Below, piece after piece: positions 33,916 through 42,522 of a stretch of 64,000 nucleotides of DNA. Positions within the stretch are counted from its first letter, which is position 1; the number at the start of each line of letters is the position of its first letter. The notes below the pieces were generated by a model, which saw nothing but the letters and a program-made list of their open reading frames with translations, did not search any database and was not told where the DNA came from. Location: assembly GCA_002256935.1 (NCBI GenBank), contig NCGL01000003.1, positions 1-64,000 on the forward strand, given 5' to 3'. This DNA comes from Bdellovibrio sp. 28-41-41. Its GTDB lineage: Bacteria; Bdellovibrionota; Bdellovibrionia; Bdellovibrionales; Bdellovibrionaceae. A program made the translations under genes and the position numbers.

Positions 33916-34214
33916 AGTTTGGCATGACAGTAGAACAGTATCAGTTGCTCAATAAGCTGGTGATACAGCCACTCAAAAATCACAACGCACACGTATTCAT
34001 ATTTGGATCACGGGTTAACTTGAAGCACCATCCGCATTCGGACGTGGATATTCTTTTTAGGCTGGGTGGCGCTACTCTACCTTCTGGTTTTTTATCGCGT
34101 ATTAAGGAAGACATAGAAGAGTCTCGTTTTCCGTTTACGATTGATCTTGTAGATGAAGCCGAACTGGCTTCATCTTATCGCGACTCTGTTTTAAAGACGA
34201 TCGTTGAAGTTTAG
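33912..34214 (+). CDS. Minimal nucleotidyltransferase (MNT), HEPN partner
   Basis: A 100-residue polymerase-beta-fold protein with the MNT signature FIFGSRVNLKHHPHSDVDILF (quoted in part: GSR then SDVDI) and a third acidic residue in FTIDLVDEAE. The GTG start overlaps the HEPN stop (GTGA). In characterised pairs the MNT AMPylates or binds the HEPN toxin. It lies 0.5 kb outside the integrase, so it may be part of the element or its insertion neighbour. Confidence 0.8.
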   Translation: MKFGMTVEQYQLLNKLVIQPLKNHNAHVFIFGSRVNLKHHPHSDVDILFRLGGATLPSGFLSRIKEDIEESRFPFTIDLVDEAELASSYRDSVLKTIVEV

Positions 34215-34263
34215 GGCTCTGCTGTTTCGGCTCTACGGTTCAAGCCGTGTAATAGATTTCAAC

Positions 34264-34278
34264 CTTTAGGCGCTAAAG
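34264..34278. terminator. Hairpin between convergent genes
   Basis: CTTTAG-GCG-CTAAAG, a perfect six-base stem between the MNT gene (plus) and the protease gene (minus). Short, weak T-run; a bidirectional terminator is plausible. Confidence 0.35.
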
Positions 34279-34284
34279 CAAAGT

Positions 34285-35466
34285 TTAACGGATAGTGATA
34301 ATTTCGTTATCTACAATTCCAGTGATTGAAATTGATCCACTGCCTTGAGTAAACTGCACAATCAAAGATCGTTTCGGTAGTGGACTTTTAGACTCATAGG
34401 TACCTGTTTTAGTATATGAATACAAAGCAGCTCCTGGTATACCAGGCAAATTGAACTGAATATCATTCTTGGAGAAAACCGTCTGACCTTCCGGCAGCCA
34501 AATTAAGTAATAATTAACCGGTGCAAATCCTTGAACTGCGACATCAGCATAACCGACTTCGCGCAAAGTCGCGGCAGAGCTTCCAAAGTAAAATATCACT
34601 TTCGTATTTTTGAAACCTTGCTGGGCCTGATGCTCAAAAATAATTTTTAAACACGAATCCGTTTGATTTAGATCAAAAAATTTTCTCCAATTATCTAACA
34701 TAGTCTGCATATCAAATGAACGCCCCTGAACCATGAAATTCTTCAAACAGAGTGTTTCCATCCGATCTGGCAGCTCGTAAAAGAAACTTGAAATTCCAGT
34801 TAAGTTATTTGCATCCTCGGGTGCCTGCAGAATCATTTCTACATATGACTCTGACATTATATCACCCAGTTTGCCCATATGAGGTAACCCAAAAACATGG
34901 CCCATCTCATGAACCAATGTTAGGTACAAAAGTGCTCCCTCGTTTTGTTTCCAAATATCTTGTTTCTTTCCAACCCCGCGAAACGCCAGTGATCCTTGGG
35001 TTGGAGAAACATATATAAAACCCTTAGCACTCATTGTTGACGGAACGTAATCGGTACGGACGCTGACCGCACCAAAATCGTTTGGTTTTTGTAAATAACG
35101 AAATTGTTCGTTGTCTAAAACACCAAACTGAAATTTTATATCTAATAGCTTATCGTCACATCGAACCAGATTAAAAGTTTGAGTGGCAATTTTTAAAGGA
35201 CCGAAATCTGTAAGTGTTGGCGTTATTGAAAACGAGAATTGCTTTTTCCAATACGCAATTGATTTCTGAATTTGAGTATCGGCAAATTCTGCCGATACTC
35301 CAAAATTTTTCTCATCAATCTGAATGCAATATCGAACCGTAGAAATATTATTCAAAAACCATGGATTACGAGAGTCTTTTAGAAGGCCTCCCCCACCGCT
35401 TGACCATGAGCCACCCGCAAATGCCAGCGAGCTTAAAATAAAGCTTAAGAAAATAATTTTCTTCAT
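34285..35466 (-). CDS. Secreted matrixin-like zinc metalloprotease
   Basis: A 393-residue exported protein: signal peptide (about 1-18), then a metzincin zinc site HEMGHVFGLPHMG near residue 190 (H-E-x2-H-x2-G-x2-H) followed by a Met in GDIMSES that can serve as the Met-turn. The N-terminal half fits a matrixin catalytic domain; the C-terminal 150 residues are beta-rich. Predatory bacteria secrete many such hydrolases. It follows the small secreted-protein gene at 35506 and may share its transcript. Confidence 0.8.
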   Translation of the reverse strand: MKKIIFLSFILSSLAFAGGSWSSGGGGLLKDSRNPWFLNNISTVRYCIQIDEKNFGVSAEFADTQIQKSIAYWKKQFSFSITPTLTDFGPLKIATQTFNLVRCDDKLLDIKFQFGVLDNEQFRYLQKPNDFGAVSVRTDYVPSTMSAKGFIYVSPTQGSLAFRGVGKKQDIWKQNEGALLYLTLVHEMGHVFGLPHMGKLGDIMSESYVEMILQAPEDANNLTGISSFFYELPDRMETLCLKNFMVQGRSFDMQTMLDNWRKFFDLNQTDSCLKIIFEHQAQQGFKNTKVIFYFGSSAATLREVGYADVAVQGFAPVNYYLIWLPEGQTVFSKNDIQFNLPGIPGAALYSYTKTGTYESKSPLPKRSLIVQFTQGSGSISITGIVDNEIITIR

Positions 35467-35505
35467 GAGAAACCCCTACCAACTCTGCTTTGGGAAAGCA
35501 AATTG

Positions 35506-35829
35506 TTATTGTTTTACACAAACCACAGTATTGTGTTCTTTTTCCAAATACAGACCAGCAGCCAACATAGGTGTATCGATTCGGGCAACTGCCGAAGCGG
35601 ATTGGCCTTCAATTCCAATATAGCAGCTTAGTAATTTTGGCTGACTATTGAACAGTACACACCCTGCATTTTTGCTCTCTGAAATTTTTGCACTCACTTG
35701 ATTTTGCGTATCGGTATCAAAGGTAAAAGTTGCCTTAGGCTCTGCGTTTACGAATGTTTTGCAATCGTAGACCGCAGCATTTACTTGAGTGACGGTTAAA
35801 ATAGCTAATAAAATCGAATATAGTTTCAT
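35506..35829 (-). CDS. Small secreted protein of unknown function
   Basis: A 107-residue protein with a signal peptide (about 1-18, ending VNA) and a beta-rich mature part with four cysteines (CKTF, GCVLF, LSCYIG, VVCVK), which could form two disulphides. AAGGAG lies before the ATG. It is upstream of the metalloprotease by 39 bases and may be co-transcribed. No family is recognised. Confidence 0.65.
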   Translation of the reverse strand: MKLYSILLAILTVTQVNAAVYDCKTFVNAEPKATFTFDTDTQNQVSAKISESKNAGCVLFNSQPKLLSCYIGIEGQSASAVARIDTPMLAAGLYLEKEHNTVVCVKQ

Positions 35830-35840
35830 ACTTTCTCCTT

Positions 35841-35866
35841 AGTTAAGTTCACCAGTTAAGTTCACC
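35841..35866. repeat. Tandem 13-base repeat
   Basis: AGTTAAGTTCACC occurs twice in direct succession (35841-35853 and 35854-35866), and a third partial copy follows. It lies in the promoter region between the divergent secreted-protein and TIGR02147 genes, so it may be a regulator binding site. Confidence 0.45.
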
Positions 35867-35965
35867 AAGTTCAGTCTTGGCTTGAACCCAAACTCTCATC
35901 AGCAAAGAAAATAGTAAATTAACTAGTTAACAATATATCAACTTTATATTACACTAAAAGTTAAC

Positions 35966-36784
35966 ATGGATATTTACACCTATACCGACTACAAAATCTT
36001 AGTGCGCGATATAACAAATGATCTTCGCCATAAGTATGGCCAACGCTATACCTTCGAGAAAATGGCGAACGCGTGCGGTATTCAAAAGACCTATCTTTCG
36101 CGAGTCCTTAATGGAAAAGGTCACTTGAGCGCCGATCAGCTATATTCTGCATGCGAGTATTTAGGACTTTCCCCAATCGAAGCCGACTTTGTCGATTGCA
36201 TGCGTGATTTCCAAGTGTCTATTCATTTAAAACGTCGGGAACGTTTAAAAAAGAAAATGGAATCCCTTCGCAACAGCCGCCTAAAAACGGAAGCTGCCGT
36301 TAAGCTAAATACAGTACATGATTCTGAAAAAACGTGGGAATACTATTCAGATTTTAATTTGCACCTGACTCACCTACTACTTACAATTCCTGAGTACGCG
36401 CAGTCTTCGGAAAAAATTAGCGATATATTAAAGATATTACCCACCGAACTAGAAAAGAAAATTCGAAAACTCGAAAATTGGGGATTAGTAACACGTAAAG
36501 GATCAAAGCTTGAAGTAAAATCCTTCAACCAGCACTTGCCTGAAAACTCCGCTGCTTTCAAAACATTTGCTGTTTCCCAACGTCTTAAAACAATTGAAAA
36601 ACTAAATCGCGAAAAAGAGGAAAATGACTATTTCTTTTCCGCTCTCATTTCAGCCGACACTGGTTTTCAGACAAAACTGAGGAAACAAATCCTTTCTTTA
36701 CTAGAAGAGGCCCGTAAACAAACCGAGAAATCTGAGCCGGAGCATGTGTATCAGCTGAATATCGATTTTTTTGCCTGGAAGTAA
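35966..36784 (+). CDS. TIGR02147-family protein
   Basis: A 272-residue protein of the TIGR02147 type (DUF4423 region), abundant in Bdellovibrio and Fibrobacter. The N-terminus has a helix-turn-helix (FEKMANACGIQKTYLSRVLNGKG, quoted in part), followed by the typical EYYSDF segment and a winged-helix-like domain (ILPTELEKKIRKLENWGL). It is a likely transcription factor. There is no clear ribosome binding site, only GTTAAC before the ATG. The divergent secreted genes may be its targets. Confidence 0.8.
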   Translation: MDIYTYTDYKILVRDITNDLRHKYGQRYTFEKMANACGIQKTYLSRVLNGKGHLSADQLYSACEYLGLSPIEADFVDCMRDFQVSIHLKRRERLKKKMESLRNSRLKTEAAVKLNTVHDSEKTWEYYSDFNLHLTHLLLTIPEYAQSSEKISDILKILPTELEKKIRKLENWGLVTRKGSKLEVKSFNQHLPENSAAFKTFAVSQRLKTIEKLNREKEENDYFFSALISADTGFQTKLRKQILSLLEEARKQTEKSEPEHVYQLNIDFFAWK

Positions 36785-36890
36785 TTGTCCTAGGATGAAT
36801 CAAACTTTATTTCTGACTTAAGCAAATTTTAAGGAATTCCTTAAATTCGATTTCTGGACAAAGTGAATACTATTTTGATAAACCCTCTAG

Positions 36891-37622
36891 ATGTTTGAAG
36901 CACCACAACCAGCAGAATTTCCCGTAATCCTCTTTCAAGATGAGGATATTTTAGTTTTGCAAAAGCCGGCGAGCTGGTTTGTGTATCCCCCAGATTATAA
37001 ATTTAAGGGTCGCACGCCAATGCTGCCGACATTGACGAAATGGCTTCTTCAGGAACATGACCTGCGCGCCTTCCCGGCCCACCGTTTGGATGCCGCCACT
37101 GAAGGTGTGATGATTTTTGGTCTGACTAAAGAGGCCACGGCAAATATCAATCATCAGTTTAAAACTCGTCAGGTGAAAAAAACATATTATGCCGCCATTC
37201 GTGGCTGGATGGCTGAGGCAAATGGTTTGATTGAAAAACCATTGCCGATAGCCTCAACCGGCGAAATTGCGGAATCGATTACTCACTATCGAACGTTGTC
37301 GCAAATTGAATTGCCTTACAAAATTAACAGCCCACACCCAACCAGTCGCTATGCCTGGCTAGAGGTTTTGCCGCAGACGGGACGATGGCACCAAATTCGT
37401 CGCCATTTCGATATGTGCGCGCATCCATTAGTGGGAGACCGCGAGCATGGGGATTCTCACCACAATCGATTCTTTCGCGATCAACTGGGGATTAATGGGC
37501 TTTGTTTGTTTGCGGCCGAGCTGCGTTTGGTGCACCCGACTTCTGGGAAGGAATTGGTGCTTGCGGGGGTGAAGACGGAGCGGTTTGGGAAATTGGAGGA
37601 GCTTTTTTTGGGGAAGGTCTGA
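36891..37622 (+). CDS. RluA-family pseudouridine synthase
   Basis: A 243-residue RNA-modifying enzyme. The catalytic motif HRLDAATEGVMIF (Asp near 67) is present, then QFKTRQVKKTYYA and the C-terminal GRWHQIRRHF and HPLVGD motifs. The short form without an S4 domain is closest to the TruC/RluA group, which modify uridines in tRNA or rRNA. The exact target site is not predictable. Confidence 0.9.
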   Translation: MFEAPQPAEFPVILFQDEDILVLQKPASWFVYPPDYKFKGRTPMLPTLTKWLLQEHDLRAFPAHRLDAATEGVMIFGLTKEATANINHQFKTRQVKKTYYAAIRGWMAEANGLIEKPLPIASTGEIAESITHYRTLSQIELPYKINSPHPTSRYAWLEVLPQTGRWHQIRRHFDMCAHPLVGDREHGDSHHNRFFRDQLGINGLCLFAAELRLVHPTSGKELVLAGVKTERFGKLEELFLGKV

Positions 37623-37972
37623 GGGTAGGCGGTTGATTTTAAATCAGTCACTAGAAAAGACTTTTCCATCTTTGGGTTTTGCTAGGTTGGTCGACAATAC
37701 AATCCCTTGCGCCCCAAAATAGTGTTCTGATAATGCGAGGCGACCTTCAATCAAAAAACTCAATTATATCAACGATGTCATATAAATTTCTTATATGTAA
37801 GATGGAATATCCAGACTTCTAAGAGTTCATAAGCCTTGTATTAGCACCGTCCGATCTTTGGGCGAGCAAGGCTTTGTTGTTACCGCAGCCACCACGAATT
37901 TGCTGGGTACACTTTGTTTTTTTATAAGTAGTCTACGTGAATTTAGTTCTATAGCAAAATAAATAGAGCCTT
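37623..37972. other. Gene-free stretch with a possible remnant
   Basis: About 350 bases without a convincing gene. A short plus-strand reading (about 37840-37960) gives SLGEQGFVVTAAT, which could be a decayed fragment of some protein, but it is too short to name. No clear RNA gene or terminator is visible. Confidence 0.3.
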
Positions 37973-38140
37973 CTAATCGAGGACAATCAGCGCAAATATC
38001 ACTTCTGCTAATAGTAAAAGTAGAATCGCGGCTCCTGACTGCCACCACCATTTATCATACAGTAGACCCATAGTTAGCAGTATTATTCCCAAAAATAGAA
38101 ACGGTAATCGTATGTGTTTTTTATTCAAAATTTTTCCCAT
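37973..38140 (-). CDS. Small two-span membrane protein (55 aa)
   Basis: A 55-residue protein: basic N-terminus (MGKILNKKHIR), first membrane segment (about 12-28), a short loop with YDKWWW, second segment (about 36-54). It has its own sigma-54-like promoter at 38182-38197, divergent from the flavodoxin gene and sharing the palindrome pair at 38244-38277. That regulatory setting makes a real gene likely. The function is unknown. Confidence 0.6.
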   Translation of the reverse strand: MGKILNKKHIRLPFLFLGIILLTMGLLYDKWWWQSGAAILLLLLAEVIFALIVLD

Positions 38141-38181
38141 GTATCACCCAAGTCCTTTCGTCGAGATACGAAAAAATATCG

Positions 38182-38197
38182 TGCAGTAACTGTGCCT
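38182..38197 (-). promoter_or_regulatory. Sigma-54-like promoter of the small membrane protein
   Basis: The minus strand reads AGGCAC-AGTTA-CTGCA, matching -24 GG and -12 GC with correct spacing, only the first T replaced. The start would be near 38170, ahead of the ATG at 38140. Confidence 0.55.
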
Positions 38198-38243
38198 AGT
38201 TGTGGAAACCTGTGCGACTAACAAAATAATCTAAACGTCTGCA

Positions 38244-38277
38244 AGACAATATGTCTCGCCTGAAAGACAAATTGTCG
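38244..38277. promoter_or_regulatory. Tandem AGACA-N3-TGTCT palindromes (enhancer)
   Basis: AGACA-ATA-TGTCT (38244-38256) and AGACA-AAT-TGTCG (38265-38277), with centres 21 bases apart. They lie between two divergent sigma-54 promoters. The same motif recurs at six more loci in this region, so they are candidate binding sites of the NtrC-type regulator at 60921. Confidence 0.7.
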
Positions 38278-38327
38278 CTTTCATCTAAGTATTCTCAGCA
38301 AAACTCGCCATTTCTGATCCAAACAAC

Positions 38328-38343
38328 TGGCACTACCATTGCT
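38328..38343 (+). promoter_or_regulatory. Sigma-54 promoter of the flavodoxin-like gene
   Basis: TGGCAC-TACCA-TTGCT is a full consensus -24/-12 element. Transcription would begin near 38354, just ahead of the AGAGG site and ATG 38365, which also fixes that start and excludes the longer frame from 38251. Confidence 0.85.
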
Positions 38344-38364
38344 TTGAATCTATCAGAGGTTAGA

Positions 38365-39027
38365 ATGAAAACACTTATCGTTTACCAATCAAATTATGGA
38401 CAGACCCAAAAAATAGCCGAGAAGATGGAAGCAGAACTTAAATTATCAATGAAAACAGACGACGAACTGGACATCCTTGAATTATCCAAGCATCAATCTT
38501 TAGAAAAGATAAACTATCCCGTAGATAGAATCATTGTTGGAACCCCTGTTTACACTAGCCGCTTCCCAAAACAAATTTTGAAATGGATGGGTGTAAATTC
38601 AGAGTTGTTGAAATCCACTGAGGTTAATTTTTTTACTGTAAGTCTAAATGCGGCAGATCCAAACCCCTCAGCTAGGAAAGCCGATGACTATTTACTGTTG
38701 AAACTTTGCGAACAATCTAGTTTAACCCCTAGCTTTGTGGCTTCTTTCGCCGGCTCTTTGGAATATACAAAATACGGTTTCATTATTAAATTCATAATGA
38801 AACGCATTAGCAGAAAAGCCGGTGGCCCAACAGATACTAGCAAAAACCATGAAATGACCAACTGGAAAATGGTTTCAGATTTTGTCTCTGCCATTAATAA
38901 AAATGATGTCAGATCTGAATTTTATTTTCAAAATAGATTTCTTTCGGAGTTAAATCCTCAACTAAATGATTCTAGATATCAAACACGAGTCAAAGATATT
39001 CTCTCTGGTCGGCCGGTTTGCAGTTGA
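38365..39027 (+). CDS. Flavodoxin-domain protein (HemG-like)
   Basis: A 220-residue protein beginning with a flavodoxin phosphate loop (TLIVYQSNYGQTQKIAEKM, quoted in part, residues 3-20). A VGTPVYTSRFPK segment follows, as in HemG-type protoporphyrinogen oxidases and other flavodoxin-like FMN reductases, and it has a C-terminal extension. It would bind FMN and act in electron transfer. It is controlled by a sigma-54 promoter with an enhancer pair. Confidence 0.75.
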   Translation: MKTLIVYQSNYGQTQKIAEKMEAELKLSMKTDDELDILELSKHQSLEKINYPVDRIIVGTPVYTSRFPKQILKWMGVNSELLKSTEVNFFTVSLNAADPNPSARKADDYLLLKLCEQSSLTPSFVASFAGSLEYTKYGFIIKFIMKRISRKAGGPTDTSKNHEMTNWKMVSDFVSAINKNDVRSEFYFQNRFLSELNPQLNDSRYQTRVKDILSGRPVCS

Positions 39028-39046
39028 AAATTCTGATATATCGAAT

Positions 39047-39062
39047 TGGCTCTCTCCTTGCA
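39047..39062 (+). promoter_or_regulatory. Sigma-54 promoter of the stress-protein gene
   Basis: TGGCTC-TCTCC-TTGCA matches the -24/-12 consensus with correct spacing. The start would be near 39073, ahead of the AGGAG site and ATG at 39103. No AGACA-N3-TGTCT palindrome is seen near it; one inside the upstream gene or action from the neighbour's enhancer is possible. Confidence 0.75.
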
Positions 39063-39102
39063 TCAACAAGATGTCACAAAGCAACGCTAACCAGGAGATA
39101 AA

Positions 39103-40146
39103 ATGAAATCACCTACTAAAAATATAGAAGCCAAGGATAAAAAAAGAATCATTTGGGCCGTCGATCCTCTGCAAAGTCCACAGGAGGCCAAAAAAATATT
39201 TTTAGAAATTAAAACTTGGGCTAAACGATTAAATTGTCAGATTCAACCCGTCGCGGTTTTTTCGCAATCAACTGACGACTATTACATAAAATTAACGACA
39301 CTACGGGACAAGGGGATAGAAAGTTTCGCTTATAAAACTCTAAATGCCTATCTTAAGAAAGCTAACGTTAAAAATCTACTGCCTTCGCATGTTGTCTATT
39401 CACGAAGTCTCTCTAGTAGAGAAATGGCCGTAACGCTTTCAGAGTATGCCGAAAAAACGAATGCTTCTTTTATATTCGCAAATACACGTGCAAAAAAAAC
39501 ATGGAACCCTTTCCGTTTGGGCGGTTTCTCAGAAACACTAGTAGCCACGTCCCGAGTTCCGGTACTATTGCTGAATCAGTCCGCTGTAACTACAAATAGA
39601 GTGTCTTCTATTTTATTCCCAACCAACTTCTCTCGTGAATCGAAAACGGCTCTGGAATCTTTAGCAATGATAGCCAAACCACTTAAGTCGAAAATTGTAT
39701 TGTTTAATCAGGTAGAAAATCCTAACCTGTTTGTGCCTAGCTATGCCGAATTTTCCATGGCGGTAGACTGGGCATCAATGCAAAAAGATGCCGAAAAAGC
39801 GACGGCAAAAGATTTGAATAAAATGGCTGACCAGATTAGGTCCGGTGGCGTTAAGTGCGAATCGATTGTTCAACGGCAAAAAAAATCTTTAGCTAAAGAA
39901 ATACTGGAATTGGCGTCAAAGCAGAATGTGGATCTAATTGCCTTATCGAGTCACCAAGGGCGACTGTCCCAAGCTTTGCTCGGCGGAACGGCTAGAGATA
40001 TTCTCTTACAAGCAAAATGTCCTGTCCTTGTTTTCCATCGTCCTAGGCCCGCAAGAAGCCAGCTAAAAGCTCAAACTGACAGAACAGTCCCACAAAATAA
40101 AGCTCGTAAAGAGGCCACGATAGAAACACCACAGGTAACTACCTAA
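39103..40146 (+). CDS. Tandem universal stress protein
   Basis: A 347-residue protein with two Usp domains. The second is clearest: residues about 160-310 contain SSILFPTNFSRESKTALESL, then VDLIALSSHQGRLSQALLGGTARDILLQAKCPVLVF (quoted in part). The latter carries the G-x2-G-x9-G-S/T-like ATP motif. The first domain (about 12-155) is more diverged. These proteins support survival under energy or redox stress. The gene has a sigma-54 promoter and ends before a bidirectional terminator. Confidence 0.85.
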   Translation: MKSPTKNIEAKDKKRIIWAVDPLQSPQEAKKIFLEIKTWAKRLNCQIQPVAVFSQSTDDYYIKLTTLRDKGIESFAYKTLNAYLKKANVKNLLPSHVVYSRSLSSREMAVTLSEYAEKTNASFIFANTRAKKTWNPFRLGGFSETLVATSRVPVLLLNQSAVTTNRVSSILFPTNFSRESKTALESLAMIAKPLKSKIVLFNQVENPNLFVPSYAEFSMAVDWASMQKDAEKATAKDLNKMADQIRSGGVKCESIVQRQKKSLAKEILELASKQNVDLIALSSHQGRLSQALLGGTARDILLQAKCPVLVFHRPRPARSQLKAQTDRTVPQNKARKEATIETPQVTT

Positions 40147-40169
40147 TACTTTTTTATAGAGATAACAAC

Positions 40170-40201
40170 GTTGGTGATTGCTTTTAAAAACAATCACCAA
40201 C
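40170..40201. terminator. Bidirectional terminator
   Basis: GTTGGTGATTG (40170-40180) and CAATCACCAAC (40191-40201) make a perfect 11-base stem around CTTTTAAAAA. It lies between convergent genes for the stress protein and the phosphoribosyltransferase. Confidence 0.75.
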
Positions 40202-40237
40202 TAAATTTGCACAACAAAAATTTAGATCCAACTGAAA

Positions 40238-40909
40238 TTAGTATTCATGCAGAGCACTCTCTGCATTATTTCTAATTTTAGAACATTTATCTATAATAGA
40301 TACTACTTCCGAAGTCGAAACTTGGTTAAAGTCATTATACCACTCGCCAATCGATCTAAGGTGCTTGACGGTTTTAAGAGTTATTAATTCACTCGCCCTA
40401 GTTTTTATTCGGTCGATCGAACTTTCCGCAGCAACAGGAACTGCGACAATAACGTTTCGAACATTTTTTCGTTTGAGGAAATCAATTGCCGCTAACATCG
40501 TCGCTCCTGTAGCAAGGCCATCATCTACAACAATAATTGTTTTTCCGACAAGATTATCCAGCAAACGACCATTACGAAAGATTTTAATTTGCCGACGTAT
40601 CCTTTTTCGCTCTTTCTCTACCGCATCGCCCATGTCGTCTGGCTGTAAACCTAACTTTGACAAGATTGCATGCATCCAAACAGGATCTTCATTTTCGCAA
40701 ATGGCCCCAACCGCAAGCTCATGCTGAAGAGGCGCACCAATTTTTCTTACGGCTAAAATATCTAAAGGCAAGGCAAGTATCGAAGCAATCTCAGCGGCAA
40801 CTGGCACTCCCCCGCGAGGTAGCGCCAGTACGTACGAATCTGTTCCTTTGTATTTAATAAGCTGATAACCTAACAAATACCCAGCCTGCGTTCTATTTTC
40901 TAAAAACAT
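40238..40909 (-). CDS. Phosphoribosyltransferase-family protein
   Basis: A 223-residue type I PRTase. The PRPP loop is IIVVDDGLATGATMLAA (about 123-139, Asp-Asp then GLATGAT). An N-terminal RGGVPVAAEIA segment matches the family of PRTases found beside stress genes (as in the mycobacterial DosR regulon). The substrate is unknown. It lies 35 bases after the BON gene and shares its promoter. Confidence 0.82.
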   Translation of the reverse strand: MFLENRTQAGYLLGYQLIKYKGTDSYVLALPRGGVPVAAEIASILALPLDILAVRKIGAPLQHELAVGAICENEDPVWMHAILSKLGLQPDDMGDAVEKERKRIRRQIKIFRNGRLLDNLVGKTIIVVDDGLATGATMLAAIDFLKRKNVRNVIVAVPVAAESSIDRIKTRASELITLKTVKHLRSIGEWYNDFNQVSTSEVVSIIDKCSKIRNNAESALHEY

Positions 40910-40944
40910 ATACAGCTCCTTGGTGCTGGAGTTAGTTGCAACCT

Positions 40945-41604
40945 CTAGTAAGGAGAGATTTGCAAATTGTTGTCAACGGTCGAAACTCCAGGTGCGCTCA
41001 TCGCCGCTCCCCTTGCATCCCATTTTTCGCGGAAAGAGTGAACATTGCCGGATAACGTGACTTTGCTTCCATTGACATCAACTTTAATTTTTTGCGCTTC
41101 ACGTTCGACTTCTCGTTTAAGAGCTTCTTCAATTTTTTGCTTAATTACTTCCGGCTGAACCTTTTTAGCTTTAATTGTGATGCTATTAGACACACCACGA
41201 ATTCCTGCTAAACCTCTGATGCATTTTGCAGCCGCATTTCGTTGAAAATCCCATTCGACTTCCCCAGATAAAGTGACCCAGCCATCCTCCACACTCGCTT
41301 TAACCAATTGCTCTGGGACCTGAACGTTCCATTTGAACTGTTGAACAACGGCTTTAGCTATAGTATTATCGTCGCGCTCACTAGAGCTTGCCAATTTAAC
41401 TTGGATTTTTTCAACGACAGCTTTAGCTCCCGCTACCTTTTGCGCTGCTTTTTCAGCAGCCCATTTTTCGATATAAGTTGGCACTGTGCCAGACAAAGTG
41501 ACGATTGCGTCATCAACCATTACGCCAATATGCTCGTGAGTGACGCTGGGATCCCACTTCAATTCTTGAATCACGTCATTTTGAATTTGTGAATCTGTTT
41601 TCAT
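40945..41604 (-). CDS. Triple BON-domain protein (OsmY-like)
   Basis: A 219-residue protein made of three BON domains, each with the pattern V-x-DG/DD-x-VTLSGTV and AA-K-V-G-G (about 5-70, 78-145, 150-218). It has no signal peptide, so it is probably cytoplasmic, unlike OsmY. BON proteins bind lipid surfaces and help in envelope or osmotic stress. AAGGAG precedes the ATG. Expressed from a sigma-54 promoter divergent from the gene at 41896. Confidence 0.85.
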   Translation of the reverse strand: MKTDSQIQNDVIQELKWDPSVTHEHIGVMVDDAIVTLSGTVPTYIEKWAAEKAAQKVAGAKAVVEKIQVKLASSSERDDNTIAKAVVQQFKWNVQVPEQLVKASVEDGWVTLSGEVEWDFQRNAAAKCIRGLAGIRGVSNSITIKAKKVQPEVIKQKIEEALKREVEREAQKIKVDVNGSKVTLSGNVHSFREKWDARGAAMSAPGVSTVDNNLQISPY

Positions 41605-41662
41605 ATTTTACTCCTTCAATTTTGCTCGAGCCTTAATTGGTTCGCCGTTCAATTTCCGACGA

Positions 41663-41678
41663 TGCATCATCCAGGCCA
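41663..41678 (-). promoter_or_regulatory. Sigma-54 promoter of the BON operon
   Basis: The minus strand reads TGGCCT-GGATG-ATGCA, with GG and GC correctly spaced. It faces away from the promoter at 41827, with one enhancer palindrome between. Confidence 0.7.
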
Positions 41679-41721
41679 AATCCAAACTACATCAATCAAT
41701 CGAGATTCAATTCAAAATTTG

Positions 41722-41734
41722 AGACAAAAAGTCA
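41722..41734. promoter_or_regulatory. AGACA-N3-TGTCT-type enhancer palindrome
   Basis: AGACA-AAA-AGTCA, preceded by G and followed by TTAG. The copy at 57787 shares these flanks (G before, TTAG after), so conservation extends beyond the palindrome. It lies between two divergent sigma-54 promoters. Confidence 0.65.
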
Positions 41735-41826
41735 TTAGTCCTACCATTTTTTCCCAATCCTCATTTTAGCGCTAAGTATAATTTCAAATTCAGCGGTCAT
41801 GGTAGAAGATCATTACAGTAAATTCA

Positions 41827-41842
41827 TGGCATTCACGTTGCA
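41827..41842 (+). promoter_or_regulatory. Sigma-54 promoter of the P-loop/alcohol dehydrogenase operon
   Basis: TGGCAT-TCACG-TTGCA, five of five core positions at both -24 and -12 apart from one T. It precedes the TTG start at 41896. Confidence 0.8.
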
Positions 41843-41895
41843 GTCTTAAAATAGATAGTATCTGACTGTTTTTAACTCAGTAAAGGGAGGCCGAT

Positions 41896-42510
41896 TTGAA
41901 ACTCGCACTTGTTGGACAACCCAATTTAGGAAAAACAACCTTAGCTCACATTCTACAATTTCAGTATCCAGAAAAAATATCTCTAGTTCCCGATAAATTT
42001 GAAATAATAAAAAGAGATCAATTGCCCGAGCCTAAAAATATTTTAGCTTTAAAGCACTACCAACGCGCCCTCTTTTTCTTTCAAAAAGAACTCGAAGAAT
42101 TAGTATGTTTGGGATCTGCCGATAAAATTGTTGTTTGTCATGGTAGCACTTTAGATGTTTTAAAATACTGGCCTGACAGTTTAGAATCATTCTTCGACGA
42201 AATCCACAGTACTTTGAAAGCCGAGACGGAAAGATATGATTGGGTTTTACAATTGGTGTCTCCAACGGACCACGACGAAATCTACCCTCACCTATCCAAA
42301 GGCCCAAAGAACATATGGATGCGACACCCCCAATACATTTCTATCACAGTAGAAAATGATTTTAATTCGACCGCTAGAAAACTCGCGAATATTTTGCATC
42401 AAATAATTGAAAAGGTACCGTACCAGCAGATTTTAGAATCAACTGCAGATAAATCCTGGCCGTACAGCCCTCGCGAAGAAAACTTAATTGAAAAACCAAT
42501 ACAAAACTAA
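41896..42510 (+). CDS. P-loop NTPase-like kinase (AAA_28-type relative)
   Basis: A 204-residue protein with Walker A GQPNLGKTTL (7-16) and a later VVCHGSTLDVLKYWPDS segment that aligns with the DRGTVDGAVYWPSS segment of the protein at 43643. The TTG start follows GGGAGG. These look like diverged paralogues of the AAA_28 nucleotide-kinase-like family. The aspartate-arginine of the relative is replaced here (CHGST), so activity may differ. Co-transcribed with the dehydrogenase gene 12 bases downstream. Confidence 0.65.
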   Translation: MKLALVGQPNLGKTTLAHILQFQYPEKISLVPDKFEIIKRDQLPEPKNILALKHYQRALFFFQKELEELVCLGSADKIVVCHGSTLDVLKYWPDSLESFFDEIHSTLKAETERYDWVLQLVSPTDHDEIYPHLSKGPKNIWMRHPQYISITVENDFNSTARKLANILHQIIEKVPYQQILESTADKSWPYSPREENLIEKPIQN

Positions 42511-42522
42511 CAAAGGATACTT

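Noticed and set aside
37827..38051. Minus-strand 74-codon frame
   Set aside because: It overlaps the better-supported 55-residue membrane gene in another frame, has no ribosome site and no family-like features.
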